This document shows positions 24,885 to 31,284 of a stretch of DNA of 31,284 bases, piece by piece. Source of the DNA: Treponema sp. GTDB lineage: Bacteria; Spirochaetota; Spirochaetia; Treponematales; Breznakiellaceae. Each line of letters opens with the position of its first letter. Within the stretch, counting starts at the first letter, position 1. The translations under genes and the position numbers were made by a program. The notes below the pieces were generated by a model, which was given only the letters and a program-made list of their open reading frames with translations, was not told where the DNA came from and searched no databases. The stretch lies in assembly GCA_031263265.1 (NCBI GenBank), contig JAISGE010000080.1:1-31284 (forward strand), written 5' to 3'.

Positions 24885-25082
24885 TTACTCCTCGTTTTTA
24901 AAAGCGCCAATTTGCCGACGGTATGCAACAATACGCTCTATAACTACCGTTGCGTTCTCCCGCACCACTAAGTACTTCCCGGATAACATTAAAATCGTCG
25001 TATCCGGTTTAAGTTCTATGGATTCGATCTGGTGCGGGTTAATATAGTACTCTGTTCCGTCAAGTCGGGTTACTTTAATCAT
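24885..25082 (-). CDS. flbD: FlbD family protein
   Basis: A 65-residue protein of the small spirochaete/Bacillus FlbD family, opening with MIKVTRLDGTEYYINPHQIE, with a short beta-rich core (TILMLSGKYLVVRENATVV) and a basic C-terminal helix. It is not the Caulobacter response regulator of the same name. It regularly sits between flgE and motA, and its function is not established. The Shine-Dalgarno sequence is weak. Confidence 0.92.
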   Translation of the reverse strand: MIKVTRLDGTEYYINPHQIESIELKPDTTILMLSGKYLVVRENATVVIERIVAYRRQIGAFKNEE

Positions 25083-25095
25083 ATAAGTACACTCG

Positions 25096-26496
25096 TTATC
25101 GCTTGAGGCTCAACAGTTCTTGCAAGAGCTGATCCGCAGTCTGGATAGTCCTGGAGTTGGCTTGAAAACCCCGTTGGGTAACGATCATGTCGGTAAACTG
25201 CTCAGCCATATCCACGTTGGACATCTCCAATGCCCCGGCAACGATCTTGCCCTTTCCCGCAATGCCCGAAGGCCCAATGTTGGCCGCGCCTGAGTTGGTA
25301 GAAACCACATAGGCATTCTCCCCGGCTTTTTCCAAACCTCCCTGGTTGGTAAAACTGGCAATGGCAATCTGACCAATGGTCCGGTTCGAACCATTGGAGT
25401 AAACCCCAGTGATGATCCCGCTGGCATCGATTTTGAAATTATCCAGATAGCCCATTGAGTACCCATCCTGCATCACCGCCTTAGAAGAACTGGCTTCCGC
25501 ATATTGGGTAATAGAATTGACCAAGCCCCCCACCGTACCGAGGTTCAGGGCAAATTCTTGACGCACCTGTGCCCCATCCGCATCAGGGTCCGTGTTCTGC
25601 ACATCAAAGGCCACGTTCATGATCACGTTTCCTGCCGCGCCTGATTCGTTCCCGGCCCCGTCTACCGCACTGAGGAGGGTGCCGTTATTGGAAAAGTTCA
25701 CCGTAAAGGCCGCACCTTCCCCTGCTGCCGGGGCATCTTCCCCAATCCCTATGGCGGTATTGGTGTTTACCTCAGCCTGAGGATCTACTGCCACGGTGGC
25801 ATTCCAACTGTTAGCGGTTCCCGGAATCCGGGTAAACTCCACCTGGAGGATATGCTCCTCTCCAAAAGTATCGTAGATCTTGATGCTCGTATTCCAGGTT
25901 CCCCGCTGAATATCCAAGGCAGTAGCCCCTTCAGGAATTTCAGGGATCCGTTTATCCAAATTACAGGCAAAGTTTACCATGGTGGTGGCCCGGGCCGGAT
26001 CCTTGGAACCCACCGGAATTATCAGGTTTTCCACATCCCGAGAAACATCCAGGGTCTGCACGCCCTGTATGTCTTGAGCCATCCAACCCTGGACCTTCAT
26101 CCCATTGGCAGGATTCACCAAGGTTCCTAGTTCATCCGTATTAAAGGCCCCTGCCCTGGTATAATAGGAATTAGCCCCTTCTTTTAGTACAAAAAAACCC
26201 GTACCCTGGATCGCCAGATCGGTTCCTACTCCCGTTGTCTGAAAGGAACCAGACGTATGTACCGTATCAATAGAGGCGATAGACATACCAAGCCCCACCT
26301 CTTTAGGATTTACCCCACCCAGGTCCTCGGTAGGCCGGGAAGCCCCTTGAAGCTGCTGGGAAAACAGGTCTTGAAAATTAACCCGCCCCTTTTTGAACCC
26401 CACCGTATTGATATTGGCAATGTTATTCCCAATCACATCCATTCGAGTTTGATGATTCTGCAGGCCCGATACACCGGCAAACAATGATCGCATCAT
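25096..26496 (-). CDS. flgE: flagellar hook protein FlgE
   Basis: A 466-residue hook protein. The N-terminal D0 segment (SLFAGVSGLQNHQTRMDVIG, NNIANINTVGFKKGRVNFQD) and the C-terminal segment (GALEMSNVDMAEQFTDMIVT, then RTIQTADQLLQELL) are typical. The protein has a single cysteine, Cys178 in NFACNL, and Lys165 in VGSKDPARA. These are the numbers reported for the self-catalysed lysinoalanine crosslink between neighbouring hook subunits in Treponema denticola, so a covalently crosslinked hook is likely. Two start ATGs lie in tandem. It follows flgD by 37 bases. Confidence 0.97.
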   Translation of the reverse strand: MMRSLFAGVSGLQNHQTRMDVIGNNIANINTVGFKKGRVNFQDLFSQQLQGASRPTEDLGGVNPKEVGLGMSIASIDTVHTSGSFQTTGVGTDLAIQGTGFFVLKEGANSYYTRAGAFNTDELGTLVNPANGMKVQGWMAQDIQGVQTLDVSRDVENLIIPVGSKDPARATTMVNFACNLDKRIPEIPEGATALDIQRGTWNTSIKIYDTFGEEHILQVEFTRIPGTANSWNATVAVDPQAEVNTNTAIGIGEDAPAAGEGAAFTVNFSNNGTLLSAVDGAGNESGAAGNVIMNVAFDVQNTDPDADGAQVRQEFALNLGTVGGLVNSITQYAEASSSKAVMQDGYSMGYLDNFKIDASGIITGVYSNGSNRTIGQIAIASFTNQGGLEKAGENAYVVSTNSGAANIGPSGIAGKGKIVAGALEMSNVDMAEQFTDMIVTQRGFQANSRTIQTADQLLQELLSLKR

Positions 26497-26533
26497 ATCG
26501 CACTATACTCCATAGCTTAAAGGTTAGTTCGCA

Positions 26534-26971
26534 CTATTCCTCAAATACCTTAATTACCTGATCCCACGGATAATAGGAACCATTTACCAAAATTTCAGGA
26601 ACCTTTTCCCGGGTTACTGCCTTAACCGTACCCGAGACAACCTGATCTCCTACCGCCACTTCTACTGATTTTCCCAAGGCGCTGGTGGCCTCAGAGCCTG
26701 AAACCAGTGTCGCAAGCCGGGAAAAATCAGTGGCCATACTGGTCATCTGATCCAAGGTAGAAAACTGGGCCATCTGAGCGATAAATTCCTTATCCTCCAT
26801 AGGAGCCGTAGGATCCTGATAGGAGAGCTGGGCAATAAGGATCTTGAGAAAATCATCCTTCCCCAAATTCTGCTGGGGATTCTTCCCTTGATTGATCCGG
26901 CCGTTGTATTCCTTCACCGCTTGGGCAATCTCTGCCTGCTCTTGCGAACTAAGCCTCGCTTGAAGCTCCAT
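26534..26971 (-). CDS. flgD: hook assembly (capping) protein FlgD
   Basis: A short, 145-residue FlgD with the family signature GKDDFLKILIAQLSYQDPTA followed by MEDKEFIAQMAQFSTLDQM (about residues 37-75). The C-terminal tail of about 50 residues is a small beta domain (VEVAVGDQVVSGTVKAVTRE), so the larger FlgD-Ig and tudor domains of enteric homologues are absent, as is usual in spirochaetes. FlgD caps the growing hook so that FlgE subunits polymerise. It follows the fliK-like gene by 15 bases. Confidence 0.95.
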   Translation of the reverse strand: MELQARLSSQEQAEIAQAVKEYNGRINQGKNPQQNLGKDDFLKILIAQLSYQDPTAPMEDKEFIAQMAQFSTLDQMTSMATDFSRLATLVSGSEATSALGKSVEVAVGDQVVSGTVKAVTREKVPEILVNGSYYPWDQVIKVFEE

Positions 26972-26986
26972 ATAATGCTCCTCCCT

Positions 26987-28441
26987 TTATACCAGCATAT
27001 TGATCGGGATATGTTCTGAGGAAGCACCGTTTCCGGCTGCCAGCATCCCTATCCCTGATTCCCCGATCTGCTCCGAACCTGCATCGTAGGTAGAAGCGGC
27101 AAAGCGTTCTGAAAAGAAAGGCCCTGTTTCAGCTTCCCGCTTTTGGGAATCTCCTGGGTCTGCATCACTCCCCGATGCCAAGGCCGTGTCAAGGCTGGTC
27201 TCACCAAAACCCGAATCTTTAAATGCCTGTTCTAAAGAATGAATTTCCCGTTCAAATGCCCGGAGCGCTTCATTACTTTCTACGATGATATGCCCTATTA
27301 TCTTCTTGTCGGCCAATTCAAGATGTACCTTTACATTTCCCAAAGTTTCCGGTCTGAGGAAGAGCCGTATCGTTCCTTCGCCCCCATCCCGCAACAGGAC
27401 CTGGGCTTGCCGGACAATAGATTCGTTGAGATTTTGGGAGAGTTCCCTAGCAAGGAGATCCTCGAAACTGCGGGTGCCAGAGGACTCTCGGGAATTGAGT
27501 GCAGGTTCTCTATCTTGGGTATCAGCATGGAGTTCAACGGTAAGTTCTAGGGTCTTGGTTTCTACCCCTGGTTTTGCATCTCCCGAAGCCAGAGACCCCG
27601 AAGCAGCCCCTTCCCGGAAACGAAGATCCTGAAGCTCAATCCGGTCCCGGCGTTTATCCCGGGTCTTGGAATCCAAAGTCTTGAGACCCTTCTGGGCAGC
27701 TTCTTCATTAGCCCCTACCTGCTGCCGAAGAACCGGAGAAACCCTAAGCTGATCCTCTGGCCGTATCGGCTGACTTATTCGAGAGAGCCTACGAGCGTCT
27801 GCTTTTTCAGAACCAGCACGCTCCGGGGTTTCCCGGCTATCGGTCTTGAGCTTAGAACTACTCCCTGTGGAACCTGGTTCCTGGACCGTGGCCTGTACCA
27901 GCAGAGCCGGGGAACCGGTTTCTTTCCGGGAACCTGGGCCCGAGGAAAGATGGGTCTTGTTTGCCGCAAGGCGGTCTTTTTGCTGCAACGATACCTGAGA
28001 AACCAGCGGTTCACGACCCTGTTCTCCCTGAACCGCCAACAACGCTCCCAGATCCGTTTTATCATTCCCTGGCCGCTTGCGAGCCTGTAAGCTGTCAGCA
28101 TGGAGTTTACTCCCTTCCTGGCTTACTCCGCTTGAGAGGATGGCCTTTTTTTTCTGATTTTTCTTACCGGAATTCTTCAGCGCTTCATCGGTAAGGGTTT
28201 CTTCTGAGATCTGCCCATCCGCTTTCCCCAAAACAGCCAGTTTGGAACCGGTTCCTCCTTGCGTGTTCCGAACCAATCCCTCAAGGATTCGACCAAAGAC
28301 CCCGAGTTTGCCCTGTTTAAGGGACTTTCCTTGAACCTGCTTGGCGTTAATTGATTGGGATTCTCCACGCTGATCCATTTCGCTCATACCCTTAACAGAA
28401 CTACCCGAACTATCTGTCTGGGAAGATACCTGCATCATCAC
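26987..28441 (-). CDS. fliK: FliK-like hook-length control protein
   Basis: A 484-residue protein. The first 300 residues are low complexity, rich in Ser, Gly, Lys, Gln and Glu, and probably extended, as in molecular-ruler proteins. The C-terminal Flg_hook domain (about residues 340-415) shows GEGTIRLFLRPETLGNVKVH followed by IGHIIVESNEALRAFEREIH. It lies directly before flgD and flgE, where treponemes carry the fliK/tap1 gene. It should measure hook length and trigger the FlhB switch. Three start ATGs lie in tandem after AAGGAGG. Sequence identity outside the C-terminal domain is expected to be poor. Confidence 0.88.
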   Translation of the reverse strand: MMMQVSSQTDSSGSSVKGMSEMDQRGESQSINAKQVQGKSLKQGKLGVFGRILEGLVRNTQGGTGSKLAVLGKADGQISEETLTDEALKNSGKKNQKKKAILSSGVSQEGSKLHADSLQARKRPGNDKTDLGALLAVQGEQGREPLVSQVSLQQKDRLAANKTHLSSGPGSRKETGSPALLVQATVQEPGSTGSSSKLKTDSRETPERAGSEKADARRLSRISQPIRPEDQLRVSPVLRQQVGANEEAAQKGLKTLDSKTRDKRRDRIELQDLRFREGAASGSLASGDAKPGVETKTLELTVELHADTQDREPALNSRESSGTRSFEDLLARELSQNLNESIVRQAQVLLRDGGEGTIRLFLRPETLGNVKVHLELADKKIIGHIIVESNEALRAFEREIHSLEQAFKDSGFGETSLDTALASGSDADPGDSQKREAETGPFFSERFAASTYDAGSEQIGESGIGMLAAGNGASSEHIPINMLV

Positions 28442-28482
28442 CCCGCCTCCTTAATATATGCCCGGAATTTATCAAACTTCGA

Positions 28483-28510
28483 GCATGTTTGTATTGCTGC
28501 CAAACCATGC
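28483..28510 (-). repeat. hairpin in the flbB-fliK gap
   Basis: On the minus strand GCATGGTTTG (28501-28510) can pair with CAAACATGC (28483-28491) across a 9-base loop, giving 9 pairs and one bulged G. The 100-base gap also has a weak 5-base inverted repeat (28528-28532 and 28541-28545) at the flbB stop. No U-tract follows. Confidence 0.4.
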
Positions 28511-28541
28511 ACTATCTCACCAAGCTCCTAGCACTCCTCAG

Positions 28542-29174
28542 CTAGTTAAGCGTAGCAGGTCTCCCCACCATCTTTCGCTGTAACTCTGCAGCTCGTTCCG
28601 CAGGAAGGAGGGACATCCAATAAGAGACAATGGAAGCGGTTCCTTCTGCCTGGGCCAGTTCTTCAGCCTTCCTGAATACATCAATAGCATCCTGATCTTC
28701 CATCTCGACAATGATACCTACTGCTTGCTGGGGAGGCATACCGGTCAAGTACCGGGCAACCTGTTCGACATTGTTGCTTTTCGTTTCCGCGGCTTGCACA
28801 AGGGCGCTGAAAGAATTCTCCCGTTCATCCAAGGCTTTCTGCCGCTCTTCCAATGCCTGGGCCATCTGTTCTATTTCACCCCGACGGCTCTGAAGATCCT
28901 GTTCCTGTTTTTCTAGCTCAAGGCTTCGCAGTTCCAAGGCTTCCAGGCGTATGGCAAGCCGTTCCGCATCCAGGGAAAGCAATTCAGTATCCTCAAGCGT
29001 ACCGGTACTCCGGCCTTCCCGGCCCATGAAACGGTAGAGGGGGGATAAAAGGGTCTTAGCATCTACAACATTGAGATAATCGAACCACACTAGTCCTCCA
29101 CCCGCAAGCACGACGATGAGCAATAAGAGTACGATTATCTTGCCAAGAACCCGTGATTTTCCGAGTGGGGCCAC
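28542..29174 (-). CDS. flbB: FlbB, periplasmic flagellar collar protein
   Basis: A 210-residue protein with an N-terminal membrane helix (about residues 12-31), a long coiled coil rich in Glu, Leu and Arg (about 65-135) and a C-terminal MotE/MgtE-N-like helical domain (VARYLTGMPPQQAVGIIVEM, then LLPAERAAELQRKM). This is the layout of FlbB, which in Borrelia organises the spirochaete-specific collar around the motor. It begins with GTG; AAGGAG lies 7 bases upstream. It is the first gene of the operon, behind a sigma28-like promoter. In Borrelia flbB follows fliJ, but here the upstream neighbour is an unrelated CBS protein. Confidence 0.85.
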   Translation of the reverse strand: MAPLGKSRVLGKIIVLLLLIVVLAGGGLVWFDYLNVVDAKTLLSPLYRFMGREGRSTGTLEDTELLSLDAERLAIRLEALELRSLELEKQEQDLQSRRGEIEQMAQALEERQKALDERENSFSALVQAAETKSNNVEQVARYLTGMPPQQAVGIIVEMEDQDAIDVFRKAEELAQAEGTASIVSYWMSLLPAERAAELQRKMVGRPATLN

Positions 29175-29197
29175 CTCAATCTCCTTATCTTACTATT

Positions 29198-29224
29198 TAA
29201 TCGGTTAAAAAAAACATTTCTTTA
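29198..29224 (-). promoter_or_regulatory. sigma28 (FliA)-like promoter of the flagellar operon
   Basis: On the minus strand TAAAGAAA (29217-29224), an 11-base spacer and ACCGATTA (29198-29205) match the FliA consensus TAAAGTTT-N11-GCCGATAA at 5 of 8 and 6 of 8 positions, with exact spacing. Transcription would start near 29190, leaving a leader of about 16 bases that holds the AAGGAG of flbB. The spacer contains a T8 run. Confidence 0.6.
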
Positions 29225-29254
29225 GGTAGTATGTAGACAAGACCCTGGAGGACC

Positions 29255-29902
29255 TCATGTTTCCCTTATATCTTCCAATTCCGCTTCAGGAATCGTTTTG
29301 ACAATGGCTTCAACCGCTGCCCGGCTCATACCGGAGATTTTACAAGTTCCTCTCCTGCGTGAGAGGTCATCCCCTTCAGACGAAACAAAAGACACGATGT
29401 TGCCTCCCCCTTCCGCGATGGCCCCGGCTAATTTCGCCAACTGACCTGGCCGCTCGCTCATGGACAGGGTAATCCGCACTCCCGGATGCCGGGCGCCAAA
29501 GGCATGGATAAACACCTGGAGGAGATCGGTTCCGGTGATAATGCCCACGAGGAGAGATCCCCGCATCACCGGAAGGCAGCTTATGTCCTTATCCGTCATG
29601 ATCCGCGCGGCTTCCTCCACCACCTCGTTTTCTGTTACGGTGATAACCTGCTTTACCATGATCTTTTCAACCTTGAGCTTGGAAAGCAGATAACTTATCT
29701 CATATATATCAAGGCTCGTGGCCAGGGAAGGACCTGCCCTCAGCAGATCCTTGCGGGTTACGATGCCCACCAGCCGCTGATTCTTATCCAGCACAGGCAG
29801 CCGGCCTATTTTTTCCTTATCCATGAGGGAGCGGGCATCGTGTACCGAAATATCGGGGTGTACAAAAACCGGATTTTTGCTCATAACACGACTAATTATC
29901 AT
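29255..29902 (-). CDS. CBS-domain pair protein with C-terminal ACT-like domain (AcuB-like)
   Basis: A 215-residue soluble protein. The first CBS domain (about residues 1-58) has VMSKNPVFVHPDISVHDARS and GRLPVLDKNQRLVGIVTRKD; the second (about 78-132) has VTENEVVEEAARIMTDKDIS and LVGIITGTDLL. The rest (about 140-210) looks like an ACT domain (RITLSMSERPGQLAKLAGAI then GGNIVSFVSS). CBS pairs bind adenine nucleotides and ACT domains bind amino acids, so a metabolic sensor is likely, but the target is unknown. GGAGG lies 7 bases before the ATG. It follows the LysR gene by 95 bases, so the two may be co-transcribed. A TATACT lies about 20 bases upstream, without a good -35. Confidence 0.85.
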   Translation of the reverse strand: MIISRVMSKNPVFVHPDISVHDARSLMDKEKIGRLPVLDKNQRLVGIVTRKDLLRAGPSLATSLDIYEISYLLSKLKVEKIMVKQVITVTENEVVEEAARIMTDKDISCLPVMRGSLLVGIITGTDLLQVFIHAFGARHPGVRITLSMSERPGQLAKLAGAIAEGGGNIVSFVSSEGDDLSRRRGTCKISGMSRAAVEAIVKTIPEAELEDIRET

Positions 29903-29982
29903 AGAGGAACCTCCATAGTATGAGTATAGTCTACCTTATCTTTTTCTTAGGCAGGGTTCAAGAGCATCCTTGCAGGTTTTAG

Positions 29983-29997
29983 GAAAGCCTTGCTTTC
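29983..29997 (-). repeat. small hairpin directly after the LysR stop
   Basis: GAAAGC and GCTTTC form a perfect 6-base stem around a 3-base loop, immediately after the TAA of the regulator. A U-tract is missing (CTAAAACC follows), so it is at best a weak terminator. Confidence 0.35.
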
Positions 29998-30933
29998 TTA
30001 GGTAAATTGCCGGAAAGCCACTTCATTCTTGGATGTATAGATCTTATTAATGAATTGCTTGTCCAGCGTGGAAAAGGTATACCCATGAGGATAAATGAGC
30101 ACATCCTTGAATTGGTTATTTGCGAGCACACAGCGCCGCTGTACCAGGTGGTACTGTTCCAAGACCCGATCGGGAATCGGGGATACCCACATATAGGTGA
30201 GCGGGAGGGTACTCAGCAAATCAAACTGGTTACTCCGTTCATAGAGGTAGATCCGTTTCCGGATGGGCTGACCTTCGGCTCGCCGGGTTTCCAAGGTCCC
30301 TAAATAGGGAACCGCCGTATCCCCGTGGACGACTTCGATAAACCGGCTGAGTTCGTTATAGAGCACTTCATCAGCTTCCGCCAGATGATGGTTTCTCGAT
30401 ATGAGGACCAGGTATTCAAATTCCCAGATATGCTCATGATCCAGTCCTTTATCAGAAAGGTAGTCAAGAAAATAGTTTTCGTACTTGCTTTGAAGGCGGA
30501 TAATACCGAACTTAAACCGGTTCTCCACAAGGTCGGTGATGGTCTGCATAGAATTGGTTTCCTGGATATGGATGTTTATTTCTTTTTCAAAGTCCAGTTC
30601 CGTGGCAAACTGGGTAAACGCGGCAGCGATATAAGTCCCTCGGGGTATGGAAACGCTGAGATTTTGCTGTCGGCTCATATCCAAGTCTGCTATCGTATCC
30701 AGTTGTTCAAGCAATTTCTGAATGGCCCGGGCATAGGACAAAAACTCAAGGCCCTTCCGGGTTGGGATGACTCCTCGAGAACTCCGTTCGAAGATGGGAA
30801 ACCTCATCGTATCCTCAAGTTCCTTGATGGCTTTGCTTAGGTTCGGTTGAGCCATATACAGGTTGTCCGCGGCTTTGGTAATGGACCGGGTTCGTTCAAT
30901 TTCCAAGGCATATTTGAAAAACAAGGTATTCAT
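29998..30933 (-). CDS. LysR-family transcriptional regulator
   Basis: A 311-residue regulator. The N-terminal winged helix-turn-helix (residues 1-60) shows the family pattern FFKYALEIERTRSITKAADN, LYMAQPNLSKAIKELED and FERSSRGVIPTRKG. The rest (about 90-300) is the effector-binding domain, starting with the strand LSVSIPRGTYIAAAF. The effector cannot be read from the sequence. TAGGAG lies 6-7 bases before the ATG. LysR regulators often control a divergent gene, but the upstream side here contains no gene before the window ends. A regulatory link with the downstream CBS-ACT gene is possible. Confidence 0.92.
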   Translation of the reverse strand: MNTLFFKYALEIERTRSITKAADNLYMAQPNLSKAIKELEDTMRFPIFERSSRGVIPTRKGLEFLSYARAIQKLLEQLDTIADLDMSRQQNLSVSIPRGTYIAAAFTQFATELDFEKEINIHIQETNSMQTITDLVENRFKFGIIRLQSKYENYFLDYLSDKGLDHEHIWEFEYLVLISRNHHLAEADEVLYNELSRFIEVVHGDTAVPYLGTLETRRAEGQPIRKRIYLYERSNQFDLLSTLPLTYMWVSPIPDRVLEQYHLVQRRCVLANNQFKDVLIYPHGYTFSTLDKQFINKIYTSKNEVAFRQFT

Positions 30934-31229
30934 TAGGTACTCCTATATGTCAGGTCTTCTATAAAAATACTTTTCTTCCAAGAACAGAGGAATTATCAGA
31001 ATTATGAGCCAGCCAGTTTCATGTGCATGTACGCCTTTACTGGACAACAGAACCGCTCACGCCAGTTCGCTCCTTCATACCAGTGATCCTGCATTTACTT
31101 TTTAGAAAGGATGAAAGATAAGAGGGCATATTCCAAAGCATGGAATATGGATACAGGAAACCAAAAGAAAACCGGAGGGGATCGAATCCGACAACCGTAA
31201 TGGACGCCGGAGGCCCTGCGATATATGAT
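30934..31229. other. gene-poor stretch upstream of the LysR gene
   Basis: No credible gene was found on either strand. A 29-codon frame from 31111 has its purine-rich site touching the ATG and no motif. The stretch should hold the promoter of the regulator, but I see no convincing -35/-10 pair. A 9-base inverted repeat (31127-31149) is the main structure, and CCGGAGG occurs twice near 31170-31215. Confidence 0.5.
31127..31149. repeat. perfect 9-base inverted repeat, possible operator
   Basis: CATATTCCA, five bases, then TGGAATATG form a perfect dyad about 195 bases upstream of the LysR start. It could be an operator or a hairpin. No T-run follows on either strand, so a terminator is unlikely. 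Confidence 0.45.
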
Positions 31230-31248
31230 GGGGGGGGGGGGGGGGGGG
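31230..31248. repeat. G19 homopolymer near the window end
   Basis: Nineteen consecutive G are followed by AT-rich sequence with an A-run. Like the C19 block at the opposite end, it is probably a contig-end artefact. Confidence 0.6.
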
Positions 31249-31284
31249 TATTTGCAAAAAAAAATTTGGTGCAGGAAAATTATA

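Noticed and set aside
31111..31200. 29-codon frame upstream of the LysR gene
   Set aside because: The purine-rich site touches the ATG, there is no motif, and it covers the inverted repeat.
31171..31220. tRNA-like T-arm sequence (GATCGAATCC)
   Set aside because: The flanking bases do not form a 5-base T stem, and no acceptor or anticodon stem could be built on either strand.

Overview
The window comes from a spirochaete, most likely a Treponema or a close relative. The main reason is a long minus-strand flagellar operon in the typical treponemal order: flbB, fliK-like, flgD, flgE, flbD, motA, motB, fliL, fliM, fliY/fliN, fliO/fliZ, fliP, fliQ, fliR, flhB, flhA, flhF, flhG, a membrane protein, fliA, a DUF342/FapA protein and two small genes. 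FlbB, a FlgE carrying the residues that crosslink treponemal hooks, and an archaeal-type UMP kinase fit the same assignment. The species cannot be told from the sequence alone.

Layout. Positions 1-448 are a low-complexity, C-rich end followed by sequence without a convincing gene, ending in a good sigma70-type promoter. Next come a TM2/winged-helix protein (+), murB (-) and, divergently, cysS (+). A tightly packed plus-strand cluster follows: ECF sigma factor, zinc-finger anti-sigma factor, a secreted protein, and a TIG/transglutaminase-like lipoprotein whose catalytic Cys is replaced by Ala. Then comes pyrH (+). From 7724 to 29174 everything is minus strand and flagellar or flagellum-associated. 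Upstream of that are a CBS-ACT protein and a LysR-type regulator (both minus), then about 350 bases without a gene, ending in a G19 run.

How the genes work together. The operon encodes the hook (FlgD, FlgE, FliK), stator (MotA, MotB, FliL), switch (FliM, FliY), most of the type III export gate (FliO, P, Q, R, FlhB, FlhA), a periplasmic collar protein (FlbB), the placement/number control pair FlhF-FlhG and sigma28 (FliA). The basal body, FliG and ATPase genes (fliE to fliJ) are not here and must lie elsewhere. A sigma28-like promoter lies directly before flbB, so FliA may amplify its own operon. The three longest gaps inside the operon each carry a hairpin without a U-tract. Three operon genes have no clear function and are the best candidates for undescribed flagellar factors. 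On the plus strand, the sigma/anti-sigma/secreted/lipoprotein cluster looks like a cell-envelope sensing unit with a catalytically dead transglutaminase fold.

Limits: all family calls come from reading motifs by eye. No alignment, structure prediction or database search was run.
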